Assembly: GCF_013410955.1 (NCBI RefSeq) | Contig: NZ_JACCCG010000003.1 | Coordinates: forward strand, 124,001 to 188,000 | Length of the DNA: 64,000 bases | DNA from: Microbacterium sp. AK009 | Lineage (GTDB): Bacteria; Actinomycetota; Actinomycetes; Actinomycetales; Microbacteriaceae | Reading direction: 5' to 3' | In this document: in pieces, positions 51,153-59,077 of the stretch | Position numbering within the stretch: the first letter of the stretch is position 1 | Layout of the letters: every line of letters begins with the position of its first letter | Translations under genes and position numbers: made by a program | The notes under the pieces: generated by a model | What the model was told of the DNA's origin: nothing | Seen by the model: only the letters and a program-made list of their open reading frames with translations | Database searches by the model: none

Positions 51153-51364
51153 CAGCAGCACGAACCGCCGAGATCGGTCGAGCACACCCCGGTTGCCGGC
51201 AGGGCGAGGGCCACCGTGGTCGCGGCGGCCATGTCGCCGGCGATCCACGCGACGATCGAGCGGACCTGCTCGTAGCCGGTGGCGAGGAGGAACGTCGGCG
51301 CCCGCCCGTAGGACTTCATCCCGGCGAGGAAGAAGCCGGGTTCGGGATGCCGCAGCTCGGCGCT
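51152..51364 (-). pseudogene. C-terminal fragment of an ars-cluster flavoprotein monooxygenase
   Basis: About 71 codons remain: RHPEPGFFLAGMKSYGRAPT, then FLLATGYEQVRSIVAW and the cysteine-rich end GVCSTDLGGSCC. This matches the C-terminus of the FAD/NAD(P)-binding oxidoreductases found in actinobacterial ars operons (ArsO-like). The FAD and NADPH domains are gone. The break coincides with the 3' end of the PaaR-like gene at 51364, marking a junction between ars and paa clusters. Confidence 0.78.
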
Positions 51365-51990
51365 CACGGCGCTCTGATCGAGCGGGGGCGGAGGCCCTCG
51401 AGCGCGGTCGCGAGCACCGTGTCTGCCAGTGCATCGGCGTCGAGCGGGCCGCCCGGGCGGTACCACTCGGTGAGCGAGTTCACCATGCCGAACACCAGTC
51501 GGGTGGCGACGGCGGCGTCGACGTCGGGGCGCAGCATCCCCTCGCTCTGAGCGCTGGCGACGACCTCGCTCACACGGTGGTCGAAGGCGCGGCGGCGCTC
51601 GAGGGCCGCCTGCTCGACCCGGCCGTTGCCGCGGACGCGCAGCAGCAGCGTCACCTCCGGCAGCTTCTGCACCAGGACGCGCACCGCGCCCCGGATGACC
51701 CTTTCGAGTTGCGCGCCGGCGTCGGCGGACGGCTCGGCGAGTACTCCCTCGAGGGCGGTGAGCGCGTCGTCGAGGGCGAGGCCGAGGAGCTCCTCCTTGG
51801 AGGAGAAGTGGTGGTAGAGCGCCGACTTCGTCACGCCCAGCCGGTCGGCCAGGTCAGCGACCGAGGTGGCGTCGTACCCCTTCTCGATGAAGAGGGCGAC
51901 CGCGACGGCGAGCACGTGCTCCCGGTCGTTTCCCGGGCGACCGCGTCGTCCGCGGGGGGCGGCGTCGGCGGATGCGGGCTGGCTCGTCAC
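51364..51990 (-). CDS. paaR: TetR family regulator, PaaR-like
   Basis: 208 residues from GTG 51990. N-terminal TetR helix-turn-helix with GYDATSVADLADRLGVTKSA and LYHHFSSKEELL, then the actinobacterial TetR_C_17-like ligand domain. It is divergent from the paa gene at 52200, and two near-identical operators lie upstream of the paa transcription units (52145 and 56360). By analogy with PaaR of other actinobacteria it is a repressor released by phenylacetyl-CoA (inference). A longer frame to 52212 crosses the repeat and promoter. Confidence 0.82.
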   Translation of the reverse strand: MTSQPASADAAPRGRRGRPGNDREHVLAVAVALFIEKGYDATSVADLADRLGVTKSALYHHFSSKEELLGLALDDALTALEGVLAEPSADAGAQLERVIRGAVRVLVQKLPEVTLLLRVRGNGRVEQAALERRRAFDHRVSEVVASAQSEGMLRPDVDAAVATRLVFGMVNSLTEWYRPGGPLDADALADTVLATALEGLRPRSIRAP

Positions 51991-52032
51991 CCGCTCACTC
52001 TGGCATCTTCCCGGTCGTCGGGCGAGCGCCTC

Positions 52033-52111
52033 GGTCGTTGAGCGAGCGCAGCGAGACGAAACGTCGGGGTGCTGCGTTTCGTCTCGTCGCTGCGCTCCTC
52101 GCTCAACGACC
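52033..52111. repeat. Inverted pair of palindromic repeats
   Basis: Copy A (52033-52063) and copy B (52075-52111, opposite orientation) share the core GTTGAGCGA...GCGCAGCGA...GACGAAACG; copy B has small insertions. Together they can form a long hairpin between the paaR gene and the paa promoter. Further copies lie at 56286-56320 and 57324-57379. Confidence 0.8.
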
Positions 52112-52120
52112 ACCGCATCG

Positions 52121-52170
52121 TTGCGGGCGGAACCGTCGCCTGACAGAATTACTGAACGATCGGTCTGCAA
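52121..52170 (+). promoter_or_regulatory. paa promoter and PaaR operator 1
   Basis: -35 TTGCGG (52121-52126), a 17-nt spacer and -10 CAGAAT (52144-52149). From 52145 to 52170 runs a 26-nt sequence that is 24/26 identical to the one at 56360-56385 and holds the operator core TGAACGATCGGTC. The operator overlaps the -10 and the probable start point, as expected for repression. Confidence 0.8.
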
Positions 52171-52199
52171 CACGTTCGCGACGAAGCGGAAGGCCCAGG

Positions 52200-52940
52200 A
52201 TGACCCGTTCACCCCTCCGCGTCGAGCACGCCGGCGACCGCACCGTCGTCGCGCTCGACCGCCCCGAGGTCCGGAACGCCATAGATCAGGCCACCGTCGA
52301 CGCCCTGCACGCGGTCTGCGCCGATCTCGAGCGAGAGCCCCGCACGCTCATCCTGATCGGCTGCGGTGGCGTCTTCGCCTCAGGCGCCGACATCGCCGAA
52401 TTGCGAGACCGCCGCGCCGCCGACGCCCGCCGGGCGATCAACCAGGCCGTGTTCACCCGCATCCGCGCCCTCCCCATGCCGGTGATCGCGGCACTCGACG
52501 GCTACGCGCTGGGCGGCGGGGCCGAGCTCGCCTACGCCGCCGACCTCCGCATCGCCACGCCCAGGCTGAAGATCGGCAATCCCGAGACCGGCCTCGGCAT
52601 CATCGCGGCCGCAGGGGCGACCTGGCGGCTGCCCGCGATCGTGGGCGAGGCGCGCGCCGCGGAGATGCTCCTCACCGGACGGATCCTCGACGCCGACGAA
52701 GCACTGTCGTGGGGGCTCGTGTCGGCGCTGCATCCGCCGGACGAGCTCCTCGACGCCGCGCACAGGCTCGCCGACCGCATCGGCCGCAACGATCCGCTCG
52801 CCACCCGGTACACCAAGCGGGTGCTGGAGGCCGAACCGCTCGACCAGCCCGCCCTCGTGAACGAATTCCAAGCGGAGCTGTTCGAGAGCCCTGAGAAGAT
52901 GCGCCGTATGACCGCCTTCCTCGAGCGGAGAGCCCGATGA
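52200..52940 (+). CDS. Enoyl-CoA hydratase/isomerase family protein of the paa cluster
   Basis: 246 residues from the ATG 52200. Crotonase fold: oxyanion-hole segment FASGADIAEL near residue 60 and LGGGAELAYAADLRIA near 105; the acid position in GNPETGLGIIAAAGATWRL is conserved. In phenylacetate degradation this would be PaaF (hydratase) or PaaG (ring 1,2-epoxyphenylacetyl-CoA isomerase); I cannot decide which from sequence alone. First gene of the 52200-56273 operon, overlapping the dehydrogenase by 4 nt. Confidence 0.88.
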   Translation: MTRSPLRVEHAGDRTVVALDRPEVRNAIDQATVDALHAVCADLEREPRTLILIGCGGVFASGADIAELRDRRAADARRAINQAVFTRIRALPMPVIAALDGYALGGGAELAYAADLRIATPRLKIGNPETGLGIIAAAGATWRLPAIVGEARAAEMLLTGRILDADEALSWGLVSALHPPDELLDAAHRLADRIGRNDPLATRYTKRVLEAEPLDQPALVNEFQAELFESPEKMRRMTAFLERRAR

Positions 52941-53821
52941 CTGCCGCTGACGAAGCGCCCCGCCCTGTCGCAACGCCCCCGCGGGTCGGGGTGCTCGGCG
53001 GCGGCAGGATGGGCGCGGGCATCGCGCACGCATTCCTCCTCGCAGGCTCCGAGGTGACCGTCGTCGAGCGCGACACCGAGGCCGCGGAGGCGGCGCGCGG
53101 TCGCATCCTCACGAGCATCGCCGACTCGACCCGCCGCGGGGCGACCGATCGCAGCGAGGCCGAGCTCGCGGCATCCGTCCATCTCTCCACCGACGTGACC
53201 GATTTCGCCGGGGCGGGGCTCGTCGTCGAGGCGGTGCCCGAAGACCGCCGCCTCAAGCGCGACGCGCTCGCGCGCATCGAGGCGATCGTCGCGCGCGACG
53301 CGGTCATCGCCACCAACACCTCCTCGATCGGGATCGCCGCGCTCGCCGACACCCTGCAGGATCCCGCCCGCTTCCTCGGGCTGCACTTCTTCAACCCCGT
53401 GCCCGCCTCGCGCCTGGTCGAGATCGTCGTCGGTGACGCCACCGCGGCCGGCGTCGTGGAGCGCGCGCGCGGATGGGTCGACGCGATCGGCAAGACCCCG
53501 ATCGTCGTCTCCGACGCCCCCGGCTTCGCCTCCAGCCGCCTCGGTCTGGCGCTGGCGCTCGAGGCGATCCGCATGGTCGAGGCCGGGGTCGCGAGCCCGG
53601 CCGACATCGACGCGGCCATGGAGCTCGGCTACCGCCACCCCGCAGGACCTCTCCGCACCACCGACATCGTCGGACTCGACGTCCGACTCGCCATCGCCGA
53701 AGAGCTGCACGCCACCCTCGGCGACCGCTTCGCCCCGCCCGACCTGCTGCGCCGCATGGTCGCCGACGGTCACCTCGGCCGCAAGACCGGGCGAGGCTTC
53801 TACGAATGGAGCACGCCGTGA
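52937..53821 (+). CDS. paaH: 3-hydroxyacyl-CoA dehydrogenase of the paa cluster
   Basis: 294 residues. NAD motif VLGGGRMGAGIAHAF, TNTSSIGIAALADTL, the catalytic His in LGLHFFNPVPASRLVEIV, and the C-terminal dimerisation domain with YRHPAGPLRTTDIVGLDVRL and GRKTGRGFYEWS. PaaH oxidises 3-hydroxyadipyl-CoA to 3-oxoadipyl-CoA. Coupled to both neighbours by 4-nt overlaps. Confidence 0.9.
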   Translation: MTAADEAPRPVATPPRVGVLGGGRMGAGIAHAFLLAGSEVTVVERDTEAAEAARGRILTSIADSTRRGATDRSEAELAASVHLSTDVTDFAGAGLVVEAVPEDRRLKRDALARIEAIVARDAVIATNTSSIGIAALADTLQDPARFLGLHFFNPVPASRLVEIVVGDATAAGVVERARGWVDAIGKTPIVVSDAPGFASSRLGLALALEAIRMVEAGVASPADIDAAMELGYRHPAGPLRTTDIVGLDVRLAIAEELHATLGDRFAPPDLLRRMVADGHLGRKTGRGFYEWSTP

Positions 53822-55878
53822 CCGACATCCTTCCCAGCTACATCCGCGACGGCTGGTGGACGCCGGCGGAGGATGAGGTCGCCGCGGTCGTACGCGACGC
53901 GTCGACCGGCGAGCCGGTGGTGCGCCTGAGCACCCGTGGCCTCGACCTCGCCGGGGCGCTCGAGCACGCGCGCACGGTCGGGCAGGAGAGCCTCGGCGCG
54001 CTGACGTTCCACCAGCGGGCGGTGCTGCTGAAGGAGTTCGCCCTCGTGCTGCAGGGGCGGAAGGACGAGCTCTACGCCCTCTCCGAGCGCGCAGGCTCCA
54101 CCCGGCGCGATTCGCTCAGCGATGTCGACGGCGGCATCGGTGTGCTCTTCACCTACTCCTCGAAGGGGCGCCGCGAGCTGCCGAACGCGAAGGTCTACGT
54201 CGACGGGCCGATCGAGCCGCTGTCGAAGGACGGATCGTTCCTCGGGCGTCACGTCTACACGCGTCTTCCCGGTGTTGCCGTGCAGATCAACGCCTTCAAC
54301 TTCCCCGTGTGGGGGGCGCTGGAGAAGTTCGCCCCGGCGTTCCTCGCGGGCGTCCCCACCGTGGTCAAGCCCGCCTCGCCGACGGCCTACATCGCCGAGG
54401 CGTGGGTGCGCATGCTCGCCGAGACCGGACGCCTCCCCGCCGGGTCGCTGCAGCTGGTGAGCGGCAGCGTTCCTGACCTGTTCACCGCGCTGCGCCTGGG
54501 CGACCTCGTCGGGTTCACCGGCAGCGCGACGACCGCCTCACGCCTGCGGGCGCAGACCCCCGACGGGGTGCGGTTCACCGCCGAGACCGACTCGATCAAC
54601 GCCTCGGTGCTCGGCCCCGATGCCGCCCCCGGCACGCCCGAATTCGACGCGTACGTGAAGCAGCTGCTGGTGGAGATGACCACCAAGGCGGGGCAGAAGT
54701 GCACCGCCATACGCCGGGCCATCGTCCCCGCCGCCGCGGTCGACGCGGTCGTCGCGGCGCTGGGGGAGAAGATCGCCGAGAGGGTCGTGATCGGCGACCC
54801 GCGCGCCGCGGGCGTCACGATGGGTCCAGTGGTCTCGCGCGCGCAGCGCGATGAGGTGGTGCGGCAGGTGCGGGCGCTGCAGGATGCCGGGGGGACGCTC
54901 CTCCTCGGATCGCTCGACGCCCCCGAGGTCGTCCACGCCGACGGCTCGGTCGGGCCCGCGCCCGAGGGTGCGTTCGTCTCGCCGATCCTGGTCGGGTTCG
55001 ATGACCCGACCGCGCCTGCCGTCCACGACATCGAGGCGTTCGGGCCGGTCGCGAGCCTGCTGCCGTACGCCTCCCTCGCCGAGGCCGCCCACCTCGTCGA
55101 CCGCGGCGGCGGGTCGCTGGTGACCTCGGTCGCGACGAATGATCCGGATGTCGCGGTGGAGCTCATGACCCGGATCGCCGCCTTCAACGGTCGCGTCCTG
55201 TTCCTCAGCCGCGAGAACGCGCGCACCTCCACCGGGCACGGGGCGCCCGTGCCGCATCTGGTGCACGGCGGGCCCGGCCGCGCGGGGGGCGGCGAGGAGC
55301 TGGGCGGCATCCGTGCGGTGCTGCACCACATGCAGCGCACCGCGGTGCAGGGCTCGCCCGAGATGCTCACCGCCCTCACCGGCGTGTGGCACGAGGGCGC
55401 CGAGGCGCAGCCGGGGGGAGCCCATCCGTTCCGCAAGTCGCTCGCCGAGCTGCGGATCGGCGACCAGGTCGTCTCCGAGACGCGCGAGGTCGCCCTCGAC
55501 GACATCGAGACCTTCGCCCGGTTCACCGGCGACACCTTCTACGCCCACATGGACGAGGAGGCCGCCGCCGCCAACCCGTTCTTCCCGGGGCGTGTTGCGC
55601 ACGGGTATCTGCTGGTGTCGTGGGCCGCGGGACTCTTCGTCGACCCGGCGCCCGGCCCGGTGCTCGCCAACTACGGCCTGGAGAACCTGCGGTTCGTCAC
55701 GCCGGTGTCGCCGGGCGACGAGATCCGTGTCGTCCTCACCGCGAAGCAGATCACGCCGCGCGAGACCGACGAGTACGGCGAGGTGCGCTGGGACGCGGTC
55801 ATCCGCAACCAGCGTGACGAGATCGTCGCGACCTACGACGTGCTGACCCTGGTCGCGAAGGAGGGAGCGTCGGTGTGA
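53818..55878 (+). CDS. paaZ: Bifunctional oxepin-CoA hydrolase/3-oxo-5,6-dehydrosuberyl-CoA semialdehyde dehydrogenase
   Basis: 686 residues from GTG 53818 (E. coli PaaZ is 681). The N-terminal aldehyde dehydrogenase (about 1-515) has the catalytic Cys in TTKAGQKCTA and the Glu in FTAETDSINAS. A linker leads to a C-terminal MaoC-type hydratase (about 535-680) with DTFYAHMDEEAAAANPFF and RVAHGYLLVSWAAGL, which supplies the ring-opening oxepin-CoA hydrolase. An ATG four codons upstream (53806) is an alternative start. Overlaps paaH and paaI by 4 nt. Confidence 0.93.
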   Translation: MTDILPSYIRDGWWTPAEDEVAAVVRDASTGEPVVRLSTRGLDLAGALEHARTVGQESLGALTFHQRAVLLKEFALVLQGRKDELYALSERAGSTRRDSLSDVDGGIGVLFTYSSKGRRELPNAKVYVDGPIEPLSKDGSFLGRHVYTRLPGVAVQINAFNFPVWGALEKFAPAFLAGVPTVVKPASPTAYIAEAWVRMLAETGRLPAGSLQLVSGSVPDLFTALRLGDLVGFTGSATTASRLRAQTPDGVRFTAETDSINASVLGPDAAPGTPEFDAYVKQLLVEMTTKAGQKCTAIRRAIVPAAAVDAVVAALGEKIAERVVIGDPRAAGVTMGPVVSRAQRDEVVRQVRALQDAGGTLLLGSLDAPEVVHADGSVGPAPEGAFVSPILVGFDDPTAPAVHDIEAFGPVASLLPYASLAEAAHLVDRGGGSLVTSVATNDPDVAVELMTRIAAFNGRVLFLSRENARTSTGHGAPVPHLVHGGPGRAGGGEELGGIRAVLHHMQRTAVQGSPEMLTALTGVWHEGAEAQPGGAHPFRKSLAELRIGDQVVSETREVALDDIETFARFTGDTFYAHMDEEAAAANPFFPGRVAHGYLLVSWAAGLFVDPAPGPVLANYGLENLRFVTPVSPGDEIRVVLTAKQITPRETDEYGEVRWDAVIRNQRDEIVATYDVLTLVAKEGASV

Positions 55879-56273
55879 GACGGATGCTGCAGCAGGACCG
55901 GGTCTTCGACGCCTTCGGGATGGAGGCGATCGTGGATGAGGCGGGGCGGGCGGTGATCCGGATGCGGGTGCGCGACGACATGACGAACGGCTTCGCCATC
56001 ACCCACGGCGGCGTGGTGTTCGCCCTCGCCGACACGGCCTTCGCCATCGCGTGCAACGAGCCCGACGGGCCCGTCACGGTATCGGTCGGCGCCGACATCG
56101 TGTTCTTCCGCTCCACGCGGCCGGGCGATGTGCTCACTGCGGAGGCGCGCCACCGTGTGACCCGGGGGAGGACCGGGCTGTACGACGTCACGGTGACCGA
56201 CGCCGACGGCGAGGTCGTCGCCGAGTTCCGCGGGCACGCGCGCCGCACCGATCGGCGTCTCGACGACGCCTGA
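55875..56273 (+). CDS. paaI: Phenylacetate-pathway hotdog thioesterase
   Basis: 132 residues. Hotdog fold with the PaaI signature NGFAITHGGVVFALADTAFA (HGGxxxxLxD) and a core VSVGADIVFFRSTRPGD. PaaI removes CoA from dead-end intermediates such as 3,4-dihydroxyphenylacetyl-CoA, freeing trapped CoA. GTG start inside the paaZ stop. Last gene of this operon. Confidence 0.92.
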   Translation: MRRMLQQDRVFDAFGMEAIVDEAGRAVIRMRVRDDMTNGFAITHGGVVFALADTAFAIACNEPDGPVTVSVGADIVFFRSTRPGDVLTAEARHRVTRGRTGLYDVTVTDADGEVVAEFRGHARRTDRRLDDA

Positions 56274-56285
56274 CGCGCGCCCGTC

Positions 56286-56320
56286 GGTCGGTGGGCGAGC
56301 GGAGCGAGACGAAACGACTC
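56286..56320 (+). repeat. Palindromic repeat copy C
   Basis: GGTCGGTGGGCGAGCGGAGC then GAGACGAAACG and ACTC: same family as the pair at 52033-52111, same orientation as copy A. It lies between paaI and the paaA promoter and may help end the upstream transcript. Confidence 0.7.
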
Positions 56321-56335
56321 GGCGGCGGCGAAGGG

Positions 56336-56385
56336 TTGCCGCACTGCCCCCGCGCGCCTAGAATTACTGAACGAGCGGTCTGTAA
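56336..56385 (+). promoter_or_regulatory. paaA promoter and PaaR operator 2
   Basis: -35 TTGCCG (56336-56341), 17 nt, -10 TAGAAT (56359-56364). The operator 56360-56385 differs from that at 52145-52170 at two positions only. The ribosome site AAAGGAG lies at its right edge. Layout is the same at both paa promoters. Confidence 0.83.
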
Positions 56386-56396
56386 AGGAGTCGACG

Positions 56397-57404
56397 ATGA
56401 CGGACCTCACCGGCGAGGAGCAGCACTTCGATGCGCTCATCGCCGCCGATCAGCGCATCGAGCCCCGTGACTGGATGCCCGACGCCTACCGGCGCACCCT
56501 CATCCGCCAGATCTCGCAGCACGCGCACTCCGAGATCATCGGCATGCAGCCCGAGGGCGGGTGGATCACCCGGGCGCCGAGCCTGAAACGCAAGGCGATC
56601 CTGCTCGCGAAGGTCCAGGACGAGGCCGGCCACGGCCTCTACCTCTACTCCGCCGCACAGACCCTCGGCATCACCCGCGACGAGATGACCGACCAGCTCA
56701 TCGCCGGCAAGGCCAAGTACTCCTCGATCTTCAACTACCCCGCCCCCACCTGGGCCGACATGGGCGCCATCGGCTGGCTCGTCGACGGCGCGGCGATCTG
56801 CAACCAGGTGCCGCTCTGCCGCGCATCCTACGGTCCCTACGGCCGGGCGATGGTGCGCATCTGCAAGGAGGAGTCGTTCCACCAGCGGCAGGGGTTCGAG
56901 ATCCTCCTCACCCTCATGCAGGGCACCGACGCGCAGCGGCAGATGGCCCAGGACGCGGTGAACCGCTGGTACTGGCCGTCGCTGATGATGTTCGGCCCGC
57001 CGGATGACGCCTCGCCCAACTCGGCGCAGTCGATGGCGTGGAAGATCAAGCGGTTCTCGAACGACGACCTGCGGCAGCGCTTCATCGGGATGCTGGTGCC
57101 GCAGGCCGAGATCCTGGGTGTCGCCCTGCCCGACCCCGAGCTGCGGTGGGACGAGGACGCGCAGCGCTGGCACACCGGCCAGCTCGACTGGGACGAGTTC
57201 CGCGAGGTGCTCGCCGGGCGTGGCCCGCTCAATGCGGAGCGACTGCGCCACCGCAAGGCCGCGCACGACGACGGTGCGTGGGTGCGGGAGGCCTCGGCGG
57301 CGTATGCGCAGAAGCGGGCGGAGGTTTCGACTCGCTCCGGTCGCTCAACCACCGATGAGGTCGCTCGCTCAACCACCGGCCCCACCGAGCGGGAGGTGGC
57401 GTGA
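56397..57404 (+). CDS. paaA: Phenylacetyl-CoA 1,2-epoxidase catalytic subunit
   Basis: 335 residues, di-iron ferritin-like monooxygenase subunit that epoxidises the aromatic ring of phenylacetyl-CoA. Iron ligands are carried by the helices with [37 protein letters not shown] and [15 protein letters not shown] (ExxH motifs DEAGH and EESFH). The last 25 or so residues ([18 protein letters not shown] and on) are not family-like: they are encoded by a palindromic repeat inserted in the 3' end. Strong promoter and operator upstream; overlaps paaB. Confidence 0.94.
   Translation: MTDLTGEEQHFDALIAADQRIEPRDWMPDAYRRTLIRQISQHAHSEIIGMQPEGGWITRAPSLKRKAILLAKVQDEAGHGLYLYSAAQTLGITRDEMTDQLIAGKAKYSSIFNYPAPTWADMGAIGWLVDGAAICNQVPLCRASYGPYGRAMVRICKEESFHQRQGFEILLTLMQGTDAQRQMAQDAVNRWYWPSLMMFGPPDDASPNSAQSMAWKIKRFSNDDLRQRFIGMLVPQAEILGVALPDPELRWDEDAQRWHTGQLDWDEFREVLAGRGPLNAERLRHRKAAHDDGAWVREASAAYAQKRAEVSTRSGRSTTDEVARSTTGPTEREVA
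57324..57379 (-). repeat. Palindromic repeat copies D and E inside paaA
   Basis: GTTTCGACTCGCTCCGGTCG with CTCAACCACCG (57324-57354) is the reverse orientation of the family; GTCGCTCGCTCAACCACCGG (57360-57379) is a further half copy. Both lie in the paaA reading frame and encode its atypical C-terminal tail. Confidence 0.75.
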
Positions 57405-57709
57405 TGCCGACCCCCGGATCCTCCGACCGCGAGACCTGGCCGATGTTCGAGGTGTTCGTGCGCTCGGGCCGCGGACTCAGCCACGTCCACGTCGGGTCGC
57501 TCCACGCGCCCGACCCCGAGCTGGCGCTGCGCAACGCGCGCGACCTCTACACCCGCCGGGGTGAGGGCACCTCGGTCTGGGTGGTCCCAGCCGAGGCGAT
57601 CACCACGAGCGACCCCGACGCGAAGGGTGCGTTCTTCGAGTCGGCGTCGGGCAAGAACTTCCGCCACGCGTCGTACTACACCGCCTCCGAGGGGGTGCCG
57701 CACCTGTGA
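57404..57709 (+). CDS. paaB: Phenylacetyl-CoA epoxidase subunit PaaB
   Basis: 101 residues, normal length. Small structural subunit bridging PaaA-PaaC heterodimers. Recognised by WPMFEVFVRSGRGLSHVHVG, the segment APDPELALRNARDLYTRRGE and GTSVWVVPAEAIT. ATG 57404 shares one base with the paaA stop; a GTG three bases earlier is an alternative. Confidence 0.92.
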   Translation: MPTPGSSDRETWPMFEVFVRSGRGLSHVHVGSLHAPDPELALRNARDLYTRRGEGTSVWVVPAEAITTSDPDAKGAFFESASGKNFRHASYYTASEGVPHL

Positions 57710-58542
57710 CCGGTCCCCACCTGCCCGTCGAGACGCACCCGCACGTCGACGTGATCGAGCACGAGCTCGCCGCCGAGCTGCTCGGCGGCGATACCGCGCC
57801 TGCGTCGCGCGACGTCGCCGAGTACGCCCTGTGGCTGGGTGATGACGCCCTGATCCTCTCGCAGCAGCTGATGCAGTGGGTGGCTCGAGCCCCTGAGCTG
57901 GAGGAGGATGTGGCGCTGGCGAACATCGCCCTCGACCAGCTCGGTCATGCCCGTTCCCTCCTCCGTTACGCCGGCACCGCCGACGATCGCAGCGAGGACG
58001 ACCTGGCGTTCTGGCGCGACGACCTGCAGTTCCGCTGCGCGTGGCTGTTCTGCCAGGACAACGGCGACTTCGCGCACACGATCGCCCGCCAGCTCATCGC
58101 CGCGAGCTACCAGTTCGCCCTGTACTCCGCCCTGCAGTCCTCCGCCGATGCGACGCTCGCGGCGATCGCCGCCAAGGCGGTGAAAGAGGTCGAGTATCAC
58201 CGCGACCACGCCGTGCAGTGGACCCTCCGGCTCGCGGGCGGCACCGACGAGTCCCGCCGGCGGATGATCGCGGGCCTCGCGGACGTCTGGCCCTACGTCG
58301 ACGAGCTCTTCCGTGACGAGCCCCTCACCGACCGGCTCGCCGGCATCGCGGTGCGGCCGTCCACGCTGCGCCTCGACGTCGACCGTGTGCTCGACGCGGT
58401 GTTCGCCGAGGCAGAGCTCGACCGCCCCGACGTCGCGCCGTCGAGCGGCGGTGGTCGCCGCGGCATCCCGTTCCCGGCTCTCGGCGGGATCCTCGCCGAG
58501 CTGCAGGTGCTCGCCCGCGCCCACCCGGGAGCGGCCTGGTGA
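57706..58542 (+). CDS. paaC: Phenylacetyl-CoA epoxidase structural subunit PaaC
   Basis: 278 residues, ferritin-like helical protein that pairs with PaaA and stabilises it. Characteristic pieces: EYALWLGDDALILSQQLMQW, NIALDQLGHARSLLRYAG, REx-type FRCAWLFCQDNGDFAHTIAR and YHRDHAVQWTLRLAGGTDES. GTG start overlapping paaB by 4 nt. Confidence 0.93.
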   Translation: MTGPHLPVETHPHVDVIEHELAAELLGGDTAPASRDVAEYALWLGDDALILSQQLMQWVARAPELEEDVALANIALDQLGHARSLLRYAGTADDRSEDDLAFWRDDLQFRCAWLFCQDNGDFAHTIARQLIAASYQFALYSALQSSADATLAAIAAKAVKEVEYHRDHAVQWTLRLAGGTDESRRRMIAGLADVWPYVDELFRDEPLTDRLAGIAVRPSTLRLDVDRVLDAVFAEAELDRPDVAPSSGGGRRGIPFPALGGILAELQVLARAHPGAAW

Positions 58543-59066
58543 CCGAACACGTGACTGTCCGCGACGTCGCCGCCACCCGCCGGGCGCCGGATCTCCACAC
58601 CGCCCGGCGGGTCGCCGGGGCGGTCGCCGACCCCGAAGTGCCGGTGCTCACCATCGCCGACCTCGGCATCCTCCGCGATGTCGAGGTCGACGGCGACACC
58701 GTGACCGTGACGCTCACCCCCACCTATTCCGGATGCCCCGCGGTCGACGCGATCCGCGACGATGTCGTGCTGGCCCTCACCGATGCGGGCTTCGCCCATG
58801 TCGATGTGCGCCTGACGCTCGCCCCCGCGTGGACGACCGACTGGATGAGCGAGGACGGCAAGGCCAAGCTCCTCGCGTACGGCATCGCCCCGCCTACCGG
58901 CCGGGCGGCGGTGCGCGGCCCCATCCCGGTGACGCTCGGGGTGGCGTGCCCCCGTTGCGGAACGCTCCGTACGCGCAAGGTCTCGCGCTTCGGGTCGACC
59001 GCGTGCAAGGCGCTGTACGAGTGCCAGGAGTGCGGCGAGCCGTTCGACCACTTCAAGGTGCACTGA
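58539..59066 (+). CDS. paaD: PaaD iron-sulfur/maturation protein
   Basis: 175 residues. A DUF59/MIP18 domain (VADPEVPVLTIADLGILRDV, YSGCPAVDAIRDDV) is followed by a C-terminal zinc ribbon with four Cys in CPRCGTLRTRKVS and CQECGEPFDH. Required for assembling the PaaE iron-sulfur protein or the epoxidase complex in other bacteria. GTG start, overlaps paaC by 4 nt. Confidence 0.93.
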   Translation: MTEHVTVRDVAATRRAPDLHTARRVAGAVADPEVPVLTIADLGILRDVEVDGDTVTVTLTPTYSGCPAVDAIRDDVVLALTDAGFAHVDVRLTLAPAWTTDWMSEDGKAKLLAYGIAPPTGRAAVRGPIPVTLGVACPRCGTLRTRKVSRFGSTACKALYECQECGEPFDHFKVH

Positions 59067-59077
59067 GGAGCCGGCCC

